NCBI RefSeq assembly: GCF_019977195.1 | Contig: NZ_AP024643.1 | Coordinates: 3,472,001-3,536,000, forward strand | Direction: 5' to 3' | Source of the DNA: Arthrobacter sp. StoSoilA2 | GTDB lineage: Bacteria; Actinomycetota; Actinomycetes; Actinomycetales; Micrococcaceae | DNA: 64,000 nt | Shown: positions 27,813-36,427 of the stretch, piece by piece | Numbering within the stretch: the stretch's first letter is position 1 | Layout: every line of letters begins with the position of its first letter | Made by a program: the position numbers and the translations under genes | The notes under the pieces: generated by a model | Told to the model about the DNA's origin: nothing | Seen by the model: only the letters and a program-made list of their open reading frames with translations | Database searches by the model: none

Positions 27813-28724
27813 TCAGGCCCCGTGCTCCAACCATTTTCCCGCATCGGAGAGCGTGGTCGAAATTGGTTCGATTCCCAGCTCTTCCCGGAGCCGGTCCAAA
27901 CGGTAGGTTCTGTCCCGTCCGAGTTGACTGACGGCGTAGCGCGTGAGGCGTGGTGCCCGGCCGGAAACGAGGGCAACGGCTTCGGAAACACCGGCAAGTG
28001 CCATGGCAGCGGGCTCCGGGATGTACCTGATACCCGCCCCGGCATGGCCAGTAACAGCAAGTACCTTCCTCAACACGGTCCCAAGCTCCACAGGCTCCGC
28101 GTCGGCCACGTTGATGGCCCCTCGGGCATCGGACTGGCAAGCTGCCAGCGCTGCCTCTGTCAGGTTGTCAACATGCGTGAGCTGATGACGAATCCCGGCA
28201 TGGCCCACGCTGAGGAGCCTTCCGTGGCGGACGTTGCTGATCAGGCGCGGCATCAGCGTCCGATCGCCCGGTCCATAAACTCCGTGTGGCCGAAGAACCA
28301 CGGCATTGCGATGCCGTCGGGCCTCCACGTCGGCGAGCGCCTTGCTGCTTGCGTAGGCGTTGAGGTGGCGCACAGCCACCTCATCTTCGCCGCGGTTGGT
28401 ACAGGGCTCCCACCACGGGTAGACGCTTGAACTGGAAACGTGCACCAGCCGCGTTGTTGGGTAGGCCTCAACCACGGCACGGGTACCCAGCACATTCGTG
28501 CGGTAGAACATGCCTTCGGGGCCCCAGTCCGCCACGTGGGCGGCGGCATGGACCACCGCGTCCACGGCCGGCGTTCGGCCAGGCGGCACACCCGTTAGGT
28601 CCCAATACGTCAGCCCAGGGCCTTGGCGCCGTGCGAAACGAACAACTTCCCACCCTTTAGCCTCGGCGGCAGCGGCGACTGCTCCCCCTATGAAGCCTGT
28701 GGCCCCGGTAACCGCGATTTTCAC
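27813..28724 (-). CDS. NAD-dependent epimerase/dehydratase, OleD-like 3-ketoacid reductase
   Basis: This is an extended short-chain dehydrogenase of 303 residues. The nucleotide-binding motif TGATGFIG is at 6-13 and the catalytic set is VHVSSSS (98-100) with Tyr124 and Lys128 in YASSK. The segments VHAAAHVADWGPEG, NVLGTRAVVEA and LRPHGVYGPGD resemble OleD and 3-beta-HSD-type reductases, which reduce 2-alkyl-3-ketoacids made by OleA. Its location, 13 bases after an OleC-like gene and in one operon with an OleA-like gene, supports this over a sugar-nucleotide epimerase. The substrate is inferred. Confidence 0.78.
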   Translation of the reverse strand: MKIAVTGATGFIGGAVAAAAEAKGWEVVRFARRQGPGLTYWDLTGVPPGRTPAVDAVVHAAAHVADWGPEGMFYRTNVLGTRAVVEAYPTTRLVHVSSSSVYPWWEPCTNRGEDEVAVRHLNAYASSKALADVEARRHRNAVVLRPHGVYGPGDRTLMPRLISNVRHGRLLSVGHAGIRHQLTHVDNLTEAALAACQSDARGAINVADAEPVELGTVLRKVLAVTGHAGAGIRYIPEPAAMALAGVSEAVALVSGRAPRLTRYAVSQLGRDRTYRLDRLREELGIEPISTTLSDAGKWLEHGA

Positions 28725-28737
28725 TGCGCCGCGGCCT

Positions 28738-30495
28738 TCACAGCGCTACGCCTTTATCAGCGGACTTGCGGGCAAATTCGCGTCGAAGCGCTTCCCGGTC
28801 CGGCTTCTTGTGGCGTCCGCCGACAGGGATGGCATCCAGGATTTCGATGTGGTCGGGGAGAGCGGATTCGTCAATCATCTCCGGGAGGACCTTGGTTAGT
28901 TTTGCTTTCAGCCCTCCGTCCGCCCCTGGGTTCCCCTGTGCAGCCACGACGGCCAGCCACACAGCTTCATCACCGATCCCGTCGGGAACCCCGACCATGA
29001 CGGCCTGCTGAACTCCTGGCACGGAAGTGATCAGCGGTTCATACAGTGCAGGGTAGATGTTGGTTTTGCCCCGGATGATCATGTCCTTCTTGCGCCCGAT
29101 CATCACCAAGCGCGCGGGACCGCTTCCGGGGCCTGCCGTACCGTGGTCCAGCCGCACCAGGTCTCCGGTGGCGTGCTCAATCATGGCTTCCTCACCCAGA
29201 TATCCGTGACACATGTTCGGTCCCCGGGCGTACAGTTCGTGGTCCTCCCCTACCCGGATGCCGACGGCGGGCAGTGGCTCTCCGAGGAAATCGCCTTCGC
29301 CGCTTCCATCCGGCGATGTGAATTCGGCATCAGCGCCGGACGCAAAGGCCAGCTTTTCCCTACCATCGGCCACGGCAATCGGCAGCAACTCCGTCATGCC
29401 GTAGATGAGTTTGAACTCGACGCCGGGAAGCAGTGCCGTTGCCCGTTTCAAGAACGGAGCAAGCACCGGCGCGGCTCCAAGCATTGCTGTCCGCAGTGTT
29501 GAGGGGAGCGTGACGCTGCCGTCCTCGATGCCGTCCAGGATGGGCGCCAACTGGGACGGCACAAGGAAAAGGTGCGTCGCGCCGTCGTACGAGTCCTCTT
29601 TGCCAGCCACCGGCCCAAGCTCGCGTGCCAAGCGAAGGGGGTCGATGTGCGCTGAGAAGCCATAGCCGGGCATGGTCCAGTGCGCGCCGGCGATGAGTGC
29701 CGGCAAGCCCATCATGAGCTGCTCGGAGTGGATGCGATCGCCCTCGCCAAAGGTACAGCGCTGGCTGAGCTGCTCGAATCCTGCCCCAAGCGAACGCCGG
29801 GTGTGTACTACGCCCTTCGGCGCACCGGTGGTCCCTGACGTAAAAATGATCACGGCTTCCTGCTCGGAGGAAGCCCCCGGGGAGGGCGGAACGATATCCC
29901 TGGGAAGCCCCGGACTGGCGAGTCGCTTCACCGGGGTCGCGCCTCGGGGAACACCGGGGAGCCATGGGCCGGAATAGTAGTGCCGGACGTCCATGGCACC
30001 ATAATCCGGCAGCAGCAATCCCCGCCGCCGGGCCAGCGGCCGCAGTGGGCTCCGCGTACTGAGGGCGTACAGAAGGGACTCCGAGGCAGCCCACCGTGGC
30101 GCAGCCAGCCTGGCCCGGTCATGGAAAAGAGACGGTCCGATTCCTGGATCGATGAACACTACGGAACCACCGGCGCGGACGGCCCCCAGGGCCAGGATGA
30201 ACGCTGCCGGGCTGGGGCGGACCGAGAAGAGCATCCGTTCACCGGCACCAAAGCCGTCATCATGGAGATGCCTGGCCGTAGCATCTATGCCTTTGACCAA
30301 TTCGCGGTATGTGATGGTCCGTCCTGGTCGGAGCCGGCCGGGACGCCGTAGTCGCCCTGGAACATGGTTCCAGAGGGAAAATCTGCCAGGCGCCGTGATC
30401 GCGGGGCTCTCTGGCACGCGCCCGGCTGCGGCGTAGACGGCTTCGATAAGATCGGTGCCGGACGAAGTACCTTCCCACAATGCGTCATCAGACAT
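28738..30495 (-). CDS. Class I adenylate-forming enzyme, OleC-like (beta-lactone synthetase type)
   Basis: OleC enzymes use ATP to close 2-alkyl-3-hydroxyacids to beta-lactones. The 585-residue sequence has the ANL motifs IIFTSGTTGAPKG (217-229), YGMTELLP (365-372), GDLVRLD, KDMIIRGKTNIYP and a C-terminal HKKPDRE with the A10 lysine. The TE-x-LP form of the A5 motif resembles OleC more than ordinary acyl-CoA ligases. The ATG overlaps the P450 stop by 8 bases and has GGAG upstream. Fatty acyl-CoA or acyl-AMP ligase activity remains the alternative. Confidence 0.78.
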   Translation of the reverse strand: MSDDALWEGTSSGTDLIEAVYAAAGRVPESPAITAPGRFSLWNHVPGRLRRPGRLRPGRTITYRELVKGIDATARHLHDDGFGAGERMLFSVRPSPAAFILALGAVRAGGSVVFIDPGIGPSLFHDRARLAAPRWAASESLLYALSTRSPLRPLARRRGLLLPDYGAMDVRHYYSGPWLPGVPRGATPVKRLASPGLPRDIVPPSPGASSEQEAVIIFTSGTTGAPKGVVHTRRSLGAGFEQLSQRCTFGEGDRIHSEQLMMGLPALIAGAHWTMPGYGFSAHIDPLRLARELGPVAGKEDSYDGATHLFLVPSQLAPILDGIEDGSVTLPSTLRTAMLGAAPVLAPFLKRATALLPGVEFKLIYGMTELLPIAVADGREKLAFASGADAEFTSPDGSGEGDFLGEPLPAVGIRVGEDHELYARGPNMCHGYLGEEAMIEHATGDLVRLDHGTAGPGSGPARLVMIGRKKDMIIRGKTNIYPALYEPLITSVPGVQQAVMVGVPDGIGDEAVWLAVVAAQGNPGADGGLKAKLTKVLPEMIDESALPDHIEILDAIPVGGRHKKPDREALRREFARKSADKGVAL

Positions 30496-31729
30496 TGACC
30501 AGCTCCAACTTTCTGTATCCGGGAATCAGCACACCTTTGCTCACTTGCCGGGACGAGACGAGCCACGGGTGCCGGGCATACCTGTCCAGGAGCAAAGACA
30601 GCGTCGCATTGATCTCGGCCATGGCCAACGGCATGCCGATGCAAAAGTGCGGACCCGCACCGAACCACAGCTGACGCGCCTGCGGCGGGGTGGGAATCCC
30701 GGGTTCGAATCTGCCCAGGCTCTTGGAGGCGTGAACAGTCGATAGCAAAAGACGGTCCCCCGCTCGGATAGCGACTCCGCCAAGGGTGCAAGGAGAAAGA
30801 GCATCCCTCAGCATCATCGGGGACGGCACGGTGAACCGTAATGCCTCGTTCACGGCCGAGGCAACACCGGAGCGATCCTCAACCAGACCCGCAAGGCGTC
30901 CGCTGTCAGCGAGCAGGGCAATCAGCCGCGGAACGAAGGACACCAGCGTCTCAGTTCCCACCATCACAAATGCGCTGATGATGCCCATGGCCTCCTCCTC
31001 GGTCATGCCGAGTGCGCGCAGCCTGCCTGGAAACGTTTGGGGGTCGCTCTTCCGGTACGCTTCCCGCGCCGGTCCTGCCAAAACCCCGACGGCGGATCTT
31101 CCCTTGGCGATCTGCCTCACCGTCAGCGTGGGGCGCCCCAGGCGGACGAGGGAAGAGATGGAAGACCCTAAATTGAAGAGTTCCCTATTGGGCAACCGGC
31201 CAGGTGCATCATCCGGCACGCCCAGCAGCCTGGAAATGACTCCCCCGGCAAGCTCCTTGACGCAGTCCACCAGATCCACGTGCCCACCTGCGTCCAGTCC
31301 GTGGTGTAAGCGGTCATGAAGCGACGCAGCCGCCGGCTCGACAATCGCCGCCACCGAGTCTGGAGTGAAGAGGTCGGCGAGCTTGCGCCGCAGCTCCCTG
31401 TGCTCCGTGCCGTCCATGTTCACCAACGCCTTTGGTCCCACTACGGGAGTCCAGAGCGCACCTGAACCCGACGGTCCGTTCTTGATGAACCGCTGGGTAT
31501 CCATGAGAACGTCACGCACCAGGGCGGCTTCGCTGACAAGGATCCCCAGACCGGGCAAACGCATCACCGGCCGCATGCTGCCCAGCCCACGAATCGCCGG
31601 GTAGAGCAATGGATGCGCCCCCAGTTGAACACGCTGTTCCCAGCGTTCGGCCTTGCTCATGAGGCCGCTGGATATCCTGCCGCTGGGCTTTCTGCCGTTG
31701 GTTATCACGGCGTCACCGGATGTCCACAT
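30488..31729 (-). CDS. Cytochrome P450
   Basis: This heme monooxygenase of about 413 residues has the I-helix MVGTETL with an acid-alcohol pair, the K-helix NEALR and the heme loop FGAGPHFCIG with the axial Cys. There is no membrane anchor, as usual in bacteria. Three starts are possible: ATG 31729 (used), GTG 31705 and ATG 31660. All lie near or inside the end of the glycosyltransferase gene. No ferredoxin or reductase is encoded nearby. Inferred role: hydroxylation of the lipid chain or of a product of the OleA/C/D-like enzymes. Confidence 0.88.
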   Translation of the reverse strand: MWTSGDAVITNGRKPSGRISSGLMSKAERWEQRVQLGAHPLLYPAIRGLGSMRPVMRLPGLGILVSEAALVRDVLMDTQRFIKNGPSGSGALWTPVVGPKALVNMDGTEHRELRRKLADLFTPDSVAAIVEPAAASLHDRLHHGLDAGGHVDLVDCVKELAGGVISRLLGVPDDAPGRLPNRELFNLGSSISSLVRLGRPTLTVRQIAKGRSAVGVLAGPAREAYRKSDPQTFPGRLRALGMTEEEAMGIISAFVMVGTETLVSFVPRLIALLADSGRLAGLVEDRSGVASAVNEALRFTVPSPMMLRDALSPCTLGGVAIRAGDRLLLSTVHASKSLGRFEPGIPTPPQARQLWFGAGPHFCIGMPLAMAEINATLSLLLDRYARHPWLVSSRQVSKGVLIPGYRKLELVNV

Positions 31730-32501
31730 GCTCTGGGCGGTACCGGTGGTCCGCATACCAAGCCAGGGTGTTCTTCAAACCCCAGGCTTTGACCCGCCGT
31801 GACGAGCCGTACACAACAACATCCCGGCGCAACCCGTAATTGCGGGTCAGCTTTCGCACGCGGTTGGACAGTGCGCGGTCTTCATGGAGGTCTTCAATTC
31901 TGGTCCGCGGGAACCCACCTGAACGGTGATACATATCTGCCGTGATCGCCATATTGCACCCTGGAAGCATCTGATAAGGGCCCAGATATCCGTCACCTTT
32001 GTTGCCGGGGCGAATACGTCCGAAGAAGGATGCGATCTCAACTGCCAGGAGCATCATCCTCCGCTCCCCCGCACTGATGCCTTCATCCTCACGGGGCACA
32101 AGCTGGCCGGCGATGAGTTCCAGGCCGTCGTCGAAGGCCCGGACAATCCTCGCGGTCCAATCCGGCGCAGCGAGGCAATCGGCATCCGTTCGGGCCAGCC
32201 ACCTCGCGCCGTGCTCCACACCGAAGCGCATGCCGGTATCCGCGGCCGCGCCCGTCCCCTTCTCGGCTTCATGGACAAGCCTGATGTCCATAGCGGGATG
32301 GGCTGCGGCGAACTCTGCCACGATCGAACAGCTGGTGTCCGTCGATCCGTTGTCTACAACCACCACCGTGAAGTCCGGGTGCTCCTGGGCTGCAAGAGAG
32401 TCCAACGTCTGCCGGACAAGCTTCTCTTCGTTCAGCATGGGCAGGGCGATGGACAGCGGCCGGGTAGGGGCCGTGCTTCCGGGATGGTGTTCCGGCGTCA
32501 C
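31713..32501 (-). CDS. Glycosyltransferase family 2
   Basis: This GT-A fold enzyme of 262 residues starts at a GTG overlapping the preceding stop. It has ALPMLNEEKLVRQTLDSL, the nucleotide-binding VVDNGSTD and the metal site RTDADC. An acidic acceptor-side motif, IEDLHEDRALSNR, lies near residue 218. No transmembrane helices are seen. The donor and acceptor cannot be read from sequence. Its place between the OleA-like and P450 genes suggests it decorates the same product. Confidence 0.85.
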   Translation of the reverse strand: MTPEHHPGSTAPTRPLSIALPMLNEEKLVRQTLDSLAAQEHPDFTVVVVDNGSTDTSCSIVAEFAAAHPAMDIRLVHEAEKGTGAAADTGMRFGVEHGARWLARTDADCLAAPDWTARIVRAFDDGLELIAGQLVPREDEGISAGERRMMLLAVEIASFFGRIRPGNKGDGYLGPYQMLPGCNMAITADMYHRSGGFPRTRIEDLHEDRALSNRVRKLTRNYGLRRDVVVYGSSRRVKAWGLKNTLAWYADHRYRPEHVDIR

Positions 32502-33553
32502 AGCCGCACCACCGCCATACCCAGGCTCACGCCACCGGCGAGTCCCACCAATGCCACAAGATCTCCCGGACCGCAGCGTCCACTGTCCACGGCGAGTTTC
32601 AATTGCAGGGGCAGGCTAACTGAGGCCAAATTTCCGAAGTCCTCTACCGAAGGAACCAGCAACTCACGCGGAACACCGGCCCGTTCCGCAAAGACCTCCC
32701 GGTACGGTGCACTCACCTGGTGCACGCAAACCACGGCGAAGTCCGTCCACTGCAGACCCAGGCCGTCCAAAGTTTCGTCCAGTACGCCGCAGCCCAAATC
32801 CAGAAAAGCGTCCTTGAGCTTCTCACCGTCCATGGTGAAATAGGTGGCTTCCGGATCGCGCGGATAAGCAGATCCACCTGCAGCCAAGGTGCCGACAGAC
32901 CAGTGGCTGCTGCGGGCAGTGAAGCCCATACCAAGAATGCCTGCCGGCCCCGCCTCCAGTCCGTTGGACGCCATTGCCGCCGGACCGGCAGGTTCAAGCA
33001 ACACTGCCGCACCGCCGTCGCTCATGGTGTACCCGGGAAAGCTTGATGCGAAAGTGCCAAAGTCCGGAACCCTCCAACGGACCGCCCGCGACGGCGACTC
33101 CCCCGTGACCACCAGGACCCGGGTATACCGTCCCGTGGCAATCAGGGCATCGCCCACTTCCAGGCCGTTCAGGAAACTGTTGCACGCATTCTTCACATCC
33201 ATCACAGGGCAGCAGAGTCCGAGTTTGGCGGCGGCCATGTGGCCCGTAGCCGGTTCCACCATGTCCTGGCTGGCGGACGCGAAGATCAGGAGGTCTATGT
33301 CCGGGGCCTGCAGGCCACATTCAGCAAGGAGCTTTGCCGCAGCATTGGCCGCAAGGTCCGATGCTTGCTCGGAGTCTGCCATGACGCTCCGGGAGCGGAT
33401 CCCGGTAACACGGGAGATCAAGCCCTTGGGTACCCGGAACCCCGGACTCGACTCACCAATACGGCGTTCGACGGCGGAAGTCTCCAGGCGCGCAGGTGGA
33501 AGGTAAACCTCCAAACCCGCAATCCTGCTGTGTCCGGAAAGAGCTGTTTGCAT
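32498..33553 (-). CDS. 3-oxoacyl-ACP synthase III family protein, OleA-like thiolase
   Basis: The ATG at 33553, after GGGGGA, gives 351 residues. The thiolase-fold catalytic triad is Cys124 (KNACNSFLNG), His278 (CVHQVSAP) and Asn308 (DFGNLAS). A Glu in DMVEPATG (residue 100) lies 24 residues before the cysteine, where OleA has the Glu that primes condensation and FabH has none. The His-Asn spacing of 30 equals that of OleA. OleA condenses two acyl-CoAs head to head to a 2-alkyl-3-ketoacid. A FabH-like or PqsBC-like role is the alternative. It is the first gene of the cassette. Confidence 0.78.
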   Translation of the reverse strand: MQTALSGHSRIAGLEVYLPPARLETSAVERRIGESSPGFRVPKGLISRVTGIRSRSVMADSEQASDLAANAAAKLLAECGLQAPDIDLLIFASASQDMVEPATGHMAAAKLGLCCPVMDVKNACNSFLNGLEVGDALIATGRYTRVLVVTGESPSRAVRWRVPDFGTFASSFPGYTMSDGGAAVLLEPAGPAAMASNGLEAGPAGILGMGFTARSSHWSVGTLAAGGSAYPRDPEATYFTMDGEKLKDAFLDLGCGVLDETLDGLGLQWTDFAVVCVHQVSAPYREVFAERAGVPRELLVPSVEDFGNLASVSLPLQLKLAVDSGRCGPGDLVALVGLAGGVSLGMAVVRL

Positions 33554-33583
33554 GCGGTTCCCCCAAAAACTGCCGCGAAACGA

Positions 33584-33624
33584 AAAGGGTGTGTCCCGCA
33601 CCAATGGTACGGGACACACCCTTT
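33584..33624 (-). terminator. Hairpin terminator between adk and the OleA-like gene
   Basis: AAAGGGTGTGTCCCG and CGGGACACACCCTTT pair perfectly over 15 bases around an 11-base loop. On the minus strand the stem is followed by TTTTCGTTTC. It ends only about 30 bases before the oleA-like start, so it could attenuate that cassette as well as end secY-adk. Confidence 0.85.
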
Positions 33625-33664
33625 GCTCCAGCGCCGACGATCCGGCTATGTGGAAAAGCCCTCG

Positions 33665-34243
33665 CTAAACGGCCTTGGCTGACTCGATGGCGGTGAGAAC
33701 GCGGTCGGTGACTTCGTCGATGCCGCCGATTCCGTCCACCTGCGTCAGGATGCCGCGCTCGGCATACTTGGCAACAACGGCCTCAGTCTGCTCGTGGTAG
33801 AGGTCCAGCCGGTGACGGATGACGGCCTCATTGTCGTCAGAGCGCCCGGTTTCCTTCGCACGGCCCAGCAGGCGGGACACCAGTTCTTCGTCGTCGGCAG
33901 TCAGCTGGAGCACGACGTCGAGCTCCTGCTCGCATTCAGCGAGGATCTGGTCCAGGTAGTCGACCTGCGCGGTGGTGCGCGGGTAACCGTCCAAAAGGAA
34001 GCCGTTCTCGACGTCGCTCTGGCTCAGGCGGTCACGAACCATGTTGTTCGTGACGCTGTCCGGAACGAAGTCCCCTGCGTCCATGTATTTCTTGGCTTCA
34101 ATGCCCAAGGGGGTTTCGCCCTTAACGTTGGCACGGAAGATGTCGCCGGTGGAGATGGCGACTACGCCGAGGCGCTCGGAAATCCGCTCAGCCTGCGTAC
34201 CCTTACCCGAACCGGGAGGTCCAATGATCAGCATTCTCGTCAT
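33665..34243 (-). CDS. adk: Adenylate kinase
   Basis: Adk interconverts ATP, AMP and two ADP. The 192-residue protein has the P-loop GPPGSGKGTQ, the AMP-binding GDIFRANV and the lid-region DGYPRT. It is of the short-lid type without zinc cysteines. Its ATG overlaps the secY stop as ATGA. Confidence 0.97.
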   Translation of the reverse strand: MTRMLIIGPPGSGKGTQAERISERLGVVAISTGDIFRANVKGETPLGIEAKKYMDAGDFVPDSVTNNMVRDRLSQSDVENGFLLDGYPRTTAQVDYLDQILAECEQELDVVLQLTADDEELVSRLLGRAKETGRSDDNEAVIRHRLDLYHEQTEAVVAKYAERGILTQVDGIGGIDEVTDRVLTAIESAKAV

Positions 34244-35550
34244 CGCAAAAGCCCTTCGTAGTGACGTTGTTGTAGCTGCGCATCAATCTGCTTAACGGTT
34301 TCCAGGCCGACACCCACCATGATCAGGATTGACGTGCCACCAAACGGGAAGTTCTGGTTGGCGTTGATCAGGACGAGTGCAACCAGCGGAATCAACGCCA
34401 CGAAGCCCAGATAGAAGGCTCCAGGCAGGGTGATCCTGGAAAGCACGTACTGCAGGTAGTCCGCGGTCGGTTTACCCGCCCGGATGCCCGGAATGAACCC
34501 GCCGTACTTCTTCATGTTGTCCGACACTTCTTCAGGGTTGAAGGTGATGGCCACATAGAAGTAGGTGAAGAACACGATCATGGCGAAGTACAGCGCCATG
34601 TAGATGGGGTGGTCGCCACGGGTGAGGTTGTTGTTGATCCACTCAACCCAGGGCGCCAGCTGCTCCCCTGGCTTCGGCTGGTTGAACTGCGCAATCAGGC
34701 CTGGCAGGTACAGCATGGAGGAAGCGAAGATGACGGGCACGACGCCGGCCATGTTCACCTTGATGGGGATGTAGGTGCTGGTGCCACCCACGGTGCGGCG
34801 TCCGATCATGCGCTTGGCATATTGGACCGGAACCCGCCGCTGGGACTGTTCCACGAAGACCACCAATGCCACCGTGAGCAAGCCGATTGCCAGGACGATG
34901 AAGAACGTTCCCGGGCCCTTCGTCTCCCAAATGGAACCAAGTGAACGCGGGAAGCCTGCAGCGATGGAGGTGAAGATGAGCAGCGACATTCCGTTGCCTA
35001 CACCCTTTTCCGTAACCAGCTCGCCCATCCACATGATGAGGCCGGTACCGGCCGTCAGCGTGATGATGATGAGCAGCGTCGTAATGATGCTCTCATCAGG
35101 AATGATCGGGAGGTTGCAGCCCGGAAGAAGCTGGCCGGACCGCGCCAAGGACACCAGGGTGGTGGCGTTCAGGAGTCCGAGCGCGATGGTGAGGTACCGG
35201 GTGTACTGGGTCAACTTCGACTGGCCCGAAGAGCCCTCTTCGTAGAGCTGCTGGAACCGGGGAATAACCACCCGGAGCAGCTGAACGATGATGCTCGACG
35301 TGATGTAGGGCATGATGCCCAGGGCAAAGATCGAGACCTGCAGCAACGCGCCGCCGCTGAACAAGTTCACCAGCTGGTAAATGCCCTGCGAGGTGTCACC
35401 GTTGTTCAAGCATTGCTGGACATTCTGGTAGTTCACACCAGGCGAGGGGATGAAAGCTCCCAAGCGGAAGATTGTGATGATTCCCAGCGTGAACAACAAC
35501 TTGCGTCGCAAATCAGGCGTCCGAAACGCCCGGCCGAATGCGCTTAGCAA
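34240..35550 (-). CDS. secY: Protein translocase subunit SecY
   Basis: SecY is the channel of the Sec translocon, with ten membrane helices. The 436-residue sequence opens with FRTPDLRRKLLFTLGIITIFRLG (split around the first helix) and carries the plug-region GGALLQVSIFALGIMPYI and the cytoplasmic loop RRTVGGTSTYIPIK. It is separated from rplO by a strong terminator, so secY-adk has its own transcript with a promoter expected within 35551-35660. Confidence 0.97.
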   Translation of the reverse strand: MLSAFGRAFRTPDLRRKLLFTLGIITIFRLGAFIPSPGVNYQNVQQCLNNGDTSQGIYQLVNLFSGGALLQVSIFALGIMPYITSSIIVQLLRVVIPRFQQLYEEGSSGQSKLTQYTRYLTIALGLLNATTLVSLARSGQLLPGCNLPIIPDESIITTLLIIITLTAGTGLIMWMGELVTEKGVGNGMSLLIFTSIAAGFPRSLGSIWETKGPGTFFIVLAIGLLTVALVVFVEQSQRRVPVQYAKRMIGRRTVGGTSTYIPIKVNMAGVVPVIFASSMLYLPGLIAQFNQPKPGEQLAPWVEWINNNLTRGDHPIYMALYFAMIVFFTYFYVAITFNPEEVSDNMKKYGGFIPGIRAGKPTADYLQYVLSRITLPGAFYLGFVALIPLVALVLINANQNFPFGGTSILIMVGVGLETVKQIDAQLQQRHYEGLLR

Positions 35551-35660
35551 GCGTCCTCCTGAGTAGAAAGTACAAGGATGTGGATGGGCTCAATGAAACC
35601 CAACAACCGAGTCTAGCTGCTTGTGACGCCGTCGTAATAATCGAGAGTCCACTTTCACGC

Positions 35661-35710
35661 AAAAAATCCCGGCATACGGGGCCGAAGCCCCGCATACCGG
35701 GATCTTTTTT
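35661..35710. terminator. Strong terminator after rplO
   Basis: ATCCCGGCATACGGGGC and GCCCCGCATACCGGGAT pair over 17 bases with one mismatch around a four-base loop, TTCG on the minus strand. The stem is flanked by A6 and T6. It ends the spc operon 27 bases after rplO. Confidence 0.93.
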
Positions 35711-35736
35711 ACAACGGGCATCAGCCCCACTGGCTC

Positions 35737-36219
35737 TTAGAGAGCAGTGGTGCTTCCACCTGCTGCAGCAATCTTTTCAGCAGCGCTGGAAGAGAAAGCG
35801 TGGGCGGTGACGTCAACCTTGACGGTGATGTCGCCGGTGCCCAGGACCTTGACGGGCTGGTTCTTGCGAACGGCACCCTTCTCAACCAGGGACTCAACGG
35901 TGACAGCACCACCTTCCGGGAACAGCTCGTTGAGCTTGTCCAGGTTCACAACCTGGAACTCAACCCGGAACGGGTTCTTGAAGCCGCGCAGCTTCGGCAG
36001 GCGCATGTGCAGCGGCAGCTGGCCGCCGGCAAAGCCAGCCTTTACCTGGTAGCGGGCCTTCGTACCCTTGGTACCGCGACCAGCGGTCTTACCCTTGGAG
36101 CCTTCACCACGACCAACACGGGTCTTGGTGGTCTTGGCACCCGGGGCGGGACGCAGGTGGTGGACCTTCAGAGCGTTCTGCTTCTCAGCAGCCTCTGCAG
36201 CGGTCTTGTTCTCGGCCAT
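35737..36219 (-). CDS. rplO: 50S ribosomal protein L15
   Basis: The 160-residue protein carries the L15 pattern: [24 protein letters not shown] (split), [10 protein letters not shown] and the [16 protein letters not shown] segment. A short N-terminal extension ([18 protein letters not shown]) precedes the core. It is the last gene of the spc block, overlapping the rpmD stop by one base. Confidence 0.97.
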   Translation of the reverse strand: MAENKTAAEAAEKQNALKVHHLRPAPGAKTTKTRVGRGEGSKGKTAGRGTKGTKARYQVKAGFAGGQLPLHMRLPKLRGFKNPFRVEFQVVNLDKLNELFPEGGAVTVESLVEKGAVRKNQPVKVLGTGDITVKVDVTAHAFSSSAAEKIAAAGGSTTAL

Positions 36220-36425
36220 TACTTCGCCTCCTCTACATTCACGAGGTGCGGAACCGTGTTGAGCATTCCAACGGTCACGGCGTCGGCGTCACGGACAACA
36301 GTGTGTCCGATGCGCTTCAGGCCGAGGGACCGGAGGGTAGCCTTCTGGTTCTGCTTGGCGCCGATGACGCCCTTGATCTGGGTGATCTCCAACTTGGCGT
36401 CGGAGGGAGTCAGGTTCTTAGCCAT
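36219..36425 (-). CDS. rpmD: 50S ribosomal protein L30
   Basis: This 68-residue L30 includes [20 protein letters not shown] and [10 protein letters not shown]. It lies 2 bases after rpsE and directly before rplO, the standard order. Confidence 0.96.
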   Translation of the reverse strand: MAKNLTPSDAKLEITQIKGVIGAKQNQKATLRSLGLKRIGHTVVRDADAVTVGMLNTVPHLVNVEEAK

Positions 36426-36427
36426 GA

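Noticed and set aside
27813..33553. Interpretation of the cassette as a complete olefin (oleABCD) cluster
   Set aside because: No alpha/beta-hydrolase OleB or OleBC fusion is present in the window, and a P450 and glycosyltransferase are extra.
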